Part shown: piece by piece, positions 62,970-64,000 of the stretch
Position numbering within the stretch: the first letter of the stretch is position 1
Layout of the letters: each line of letters begins with the position of its first letter
Assembly: GCA_016184315.1 (NCBI GenBank)
Contig: JACPCU010000024.1
Location: 1 to 64,000, forward strand
DNA: 64,000 bases
Source of the DNA: Nitrososphaerota archaeon
GTDB lineage: Archaea; Thermoproteota; Nitrososphaeria; Nitrososphaerales; JACQRY01
Direction of reading: 5' to 3'
Program-made: the position numbers and the translations under genes
The notes under the pieces: generated by a model
Databases searched by the model: none
What the model was told of the DNA's origin: nothing
What the model saw: only the letters and a program-made list of their open reading frames with translations

Positions 62970-63080
62970 CTGTTGAACATTTAAACACTAATACTAATAA
63001 GAGTTACGCAAGCATTGCAATCATATCAATGCATCTTATTGCTTATGAGTGCATTCTGCTGCAATCACCTCAACCAGGAA

Positions 63081-63224
63081 ATGAAACATGCAACTACAGA
63101 GTCATCCTCCGATAGCCCAGAACATACTAGGAAAAGGGCCGCCCTCCGGATCTTGGGTCACCTGCCGACCTTAGAGGAACAAACAAAGAGAGTAGAAACC
63201 TTCTCAAAGCTCTTGGTTCACTAA
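63081..63224 (+). CDS. Small hypothetical protein, 47 residues
   Basis: An ATG at 63081 (after AGGAA) opens a 47-codon frame, KHATTESSSDSPEHTRKRAA followed by ILGHLPTLEEQTKRVETFSK. It is helical, charged and ends cleanly. It is divergent from the receiver-domain gene. Codon use looks coding, but no family is recognised. Confidence 0.4.
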   Translation: MKHATTESSSDSPEHTRKRAALRILGHLPTLEEQTKRVETFSKLLVH

Positions 63225-63304
63225 CAGGAAGTCTCGTTGTGGACAGTATCAGATGATCTTCAAAGGATTGACGAAACTTACGTTATAGTCGTTTCTCGAC
63301 ATCG

Positions 63305-63341
63305 GGTTTGACTCGCCAAGCAGACGCGAGGGCGTACAAGC
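63305..63341. repeat. 37-bp direct repeat, copy 1
   Basis: Begins GGTTTGACTCGCCAAGCAGA and is identical to 63377-63413 except for one base (A versus G at position 7). The two copies are 72 bases apart start to start. Confidence 0.8.
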
Positions 63342-63354
63342 ACAGTTTCTCCGT

Positions 63355-63672
63355 TCAAATATGATCTGAGAATGGTGGTTTGGCTCGCCAAGCAGACGCG
63401 AGGGCGTACAAGCCTGGGAAGAGCAATACAAAAAAGAGGGCTTCGAATACACTGTGGACCAACCCATAATAATCCGCAATCACACTGAATTCAATTAAAA
63501 TGTGAAATACCTCTGCAAGTATATGAAATAACGGAGCAACAGTGAAAAACACAAAGGTCTTTCCCATCGTTCCTCCCCGAAACAGTCGAAATAGCCAGTA
63601 GCTATAAAAAGAAAATCCGGCAGACAGGACGATAACCAGTAGATTAGTGATCACTTCGATAACGTTCACCAA
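63355..63672 (-). CDS. Small membrane protein
   Basis: The 105-residue protein has three hydrophobic segments (about residues 5-27, 38-60 and 68-93). Histidines in the middle helix (FHILAEVFHIL) could bind a metal or haem. The family is not recognised. Its last 20 codons (LYALASAWRAKPPF) overlap copy 2 of the 37-bp repeat, so copy 1 downstream is a duplicate of this gene's 3' end. Confidence 0.6.
   Translation of the reverse strand: MVNVIEVITNLLVIVLSAGFSFYSYWLFRLFRGGTMGKTFVFFTVAPLFHILAEVFHILIEFSVIADYYGLVHSVFEALFFVLLFPGLYALASAWRAKPPFSDHI
63377..63413. repeat. 37-bp direct repeat, copy 2
   Basis: Begins GGTTTGGCTCGCCAAGCAGA; it encodes part of the C-terminus of the minus-strand membrane protein (63355-63672). 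See copy 1 at 63305. Confidence 0.8.
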
Positions 63673-64000
63673 TGAACTTCCGCACCAATCATCGTGAGAC
63701 TAGGTGGGCTTCCAGCATTATGATAAACCTTGCTACTGGCGGTTCTGTTAACTCTGCAGGTTGCAGCGTAGGCTGTTTACTGGTTGGTGATGATCAAGTC
63801 TTAGGATGATCCACTTTATTTGGACAATCTTCGGTCGGGAGCATCCCTTGTTCCGCATATCGAACATGTCTTGACGCCAGTGCCCATCTACCCCTTTCAT
63901 GCATTAGCTTCTATCTGAAACTTTCCGTGAGTATATCATTAATGCGATCCTCAATCCAAGAACCTCTAGAATCATATAGAAAAGTATCGAATAACAAAGG
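63673..64000. other. Right end of window, no gene seen
   Basis: About 330 bases with no credible ORF or RNA gene. AT-rich sequence upstream of the membrane-protein start probably holds its promoter. Confidence 0.4.

Noticed and set aside
63305-63413. Two 37-bp repeats with a 35-bp spacer look like a minimal CRISPR
   Set aside because: There are only two units, one lies inside a coding sequence and no cas gene is near.

Overview
The window looks archaeal. Promoters are of the BRE/TATA type, with TATA-like boxes 25-35 nt before start codons and several leaderless or nearly leaderless genes (35833, 37868, 46953). Many starts are TTG or GTG. The gene families are typical of Archaea: a tungsten-type aldehyde:ferredoxin oxidoreductase, an archaeal AsnRS-like asparagine synthetase, an archaeal tyrosine integrase with a WEFVA-type C-terminal tail, an F420-type luciferase-like oxidoreductase, and a secreted protein ending in a VPEFP-plus-membrane anchor. 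A member of the Thermoproteota such as a bathyarchaeon is my best guess, but it is inference. I saw no rRNA, tRNA or CRISPR array.

Layout. (1) 1-9.6 kb is host-like: the end of a RidA gene, an MBL hydrolase, an AOR, a four-gene zinc-ribbon/coiled-coil/SPFH module resembling the Bacillus PspA-YdjGHI membrane-stress set, and an orphan membrane-tethered solute-binding protein. (2) 9.8-13.05 kb is one secreted beta-propeller/coiled-coil gene cut in two by a 983-bp insertion sequence with 36-bp imperfect terminal inverted repeats and a perfect 16-bp target duplication. Removing the IS and one duplicate restores a single 740-residue reading frame. (3) About 14.1-31 kb is an accessory region that I read as a decaying provirus or virus-satellite. 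It holds a broken integrase, an RHH/winged-helix pair on a shared promoter, a replication-type P-loop ATPase, an ABC-ATPase/GNAT fusion, a ParB-like protein, a small terminase-like protein and a large terminase broken by tandem stops and a frameshift. After these come a nuclease, an AbrB-like protein, two HEPN-like proteins, a PIN-domain operon and two frameshifted pseudogenes. No portal, capsid or tail gene was recognised.

(4) 32-60.5 kb is a metabolic island rich in enzymes for cyclic nitrogen compounds. It has two dihydropyrimidinase/allantoinase-type cyclic amidohydrolases, an enamidase-like amidohydrolase, a molybdenum hydroxylase large subunit, a PreA/DHOD-like flavoprotein and a DMSO-reductase-family molybdo- or tungstoenzyme. 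It also has RidA proteins, a luciferase-like oxidoreductase, an isochorismatase-fold hydrolase, an M20-like protein, an acyl-CoA synthetase, an NMT1-type ABC importer and an APC permease fused operonically to a universal stress protein. Together these could take up an N-heterocycle (nicotinate-, purine- or pyrimidine-like), hydroxylate or reduce it, open the ring, deaminate it and activate the acid. A conserved 64-68-bp non-coding element stands upstream of both the permease operon and one cyclic amidohydrolase and may tie them into one regulon.

(5) 60.5-64 kb is sparse: an RHH-like regulator, a receiver-domain protein, a small divergent ORF and a small membrane protein whose 3' end carries one copy of a 37-bp direct repeat.
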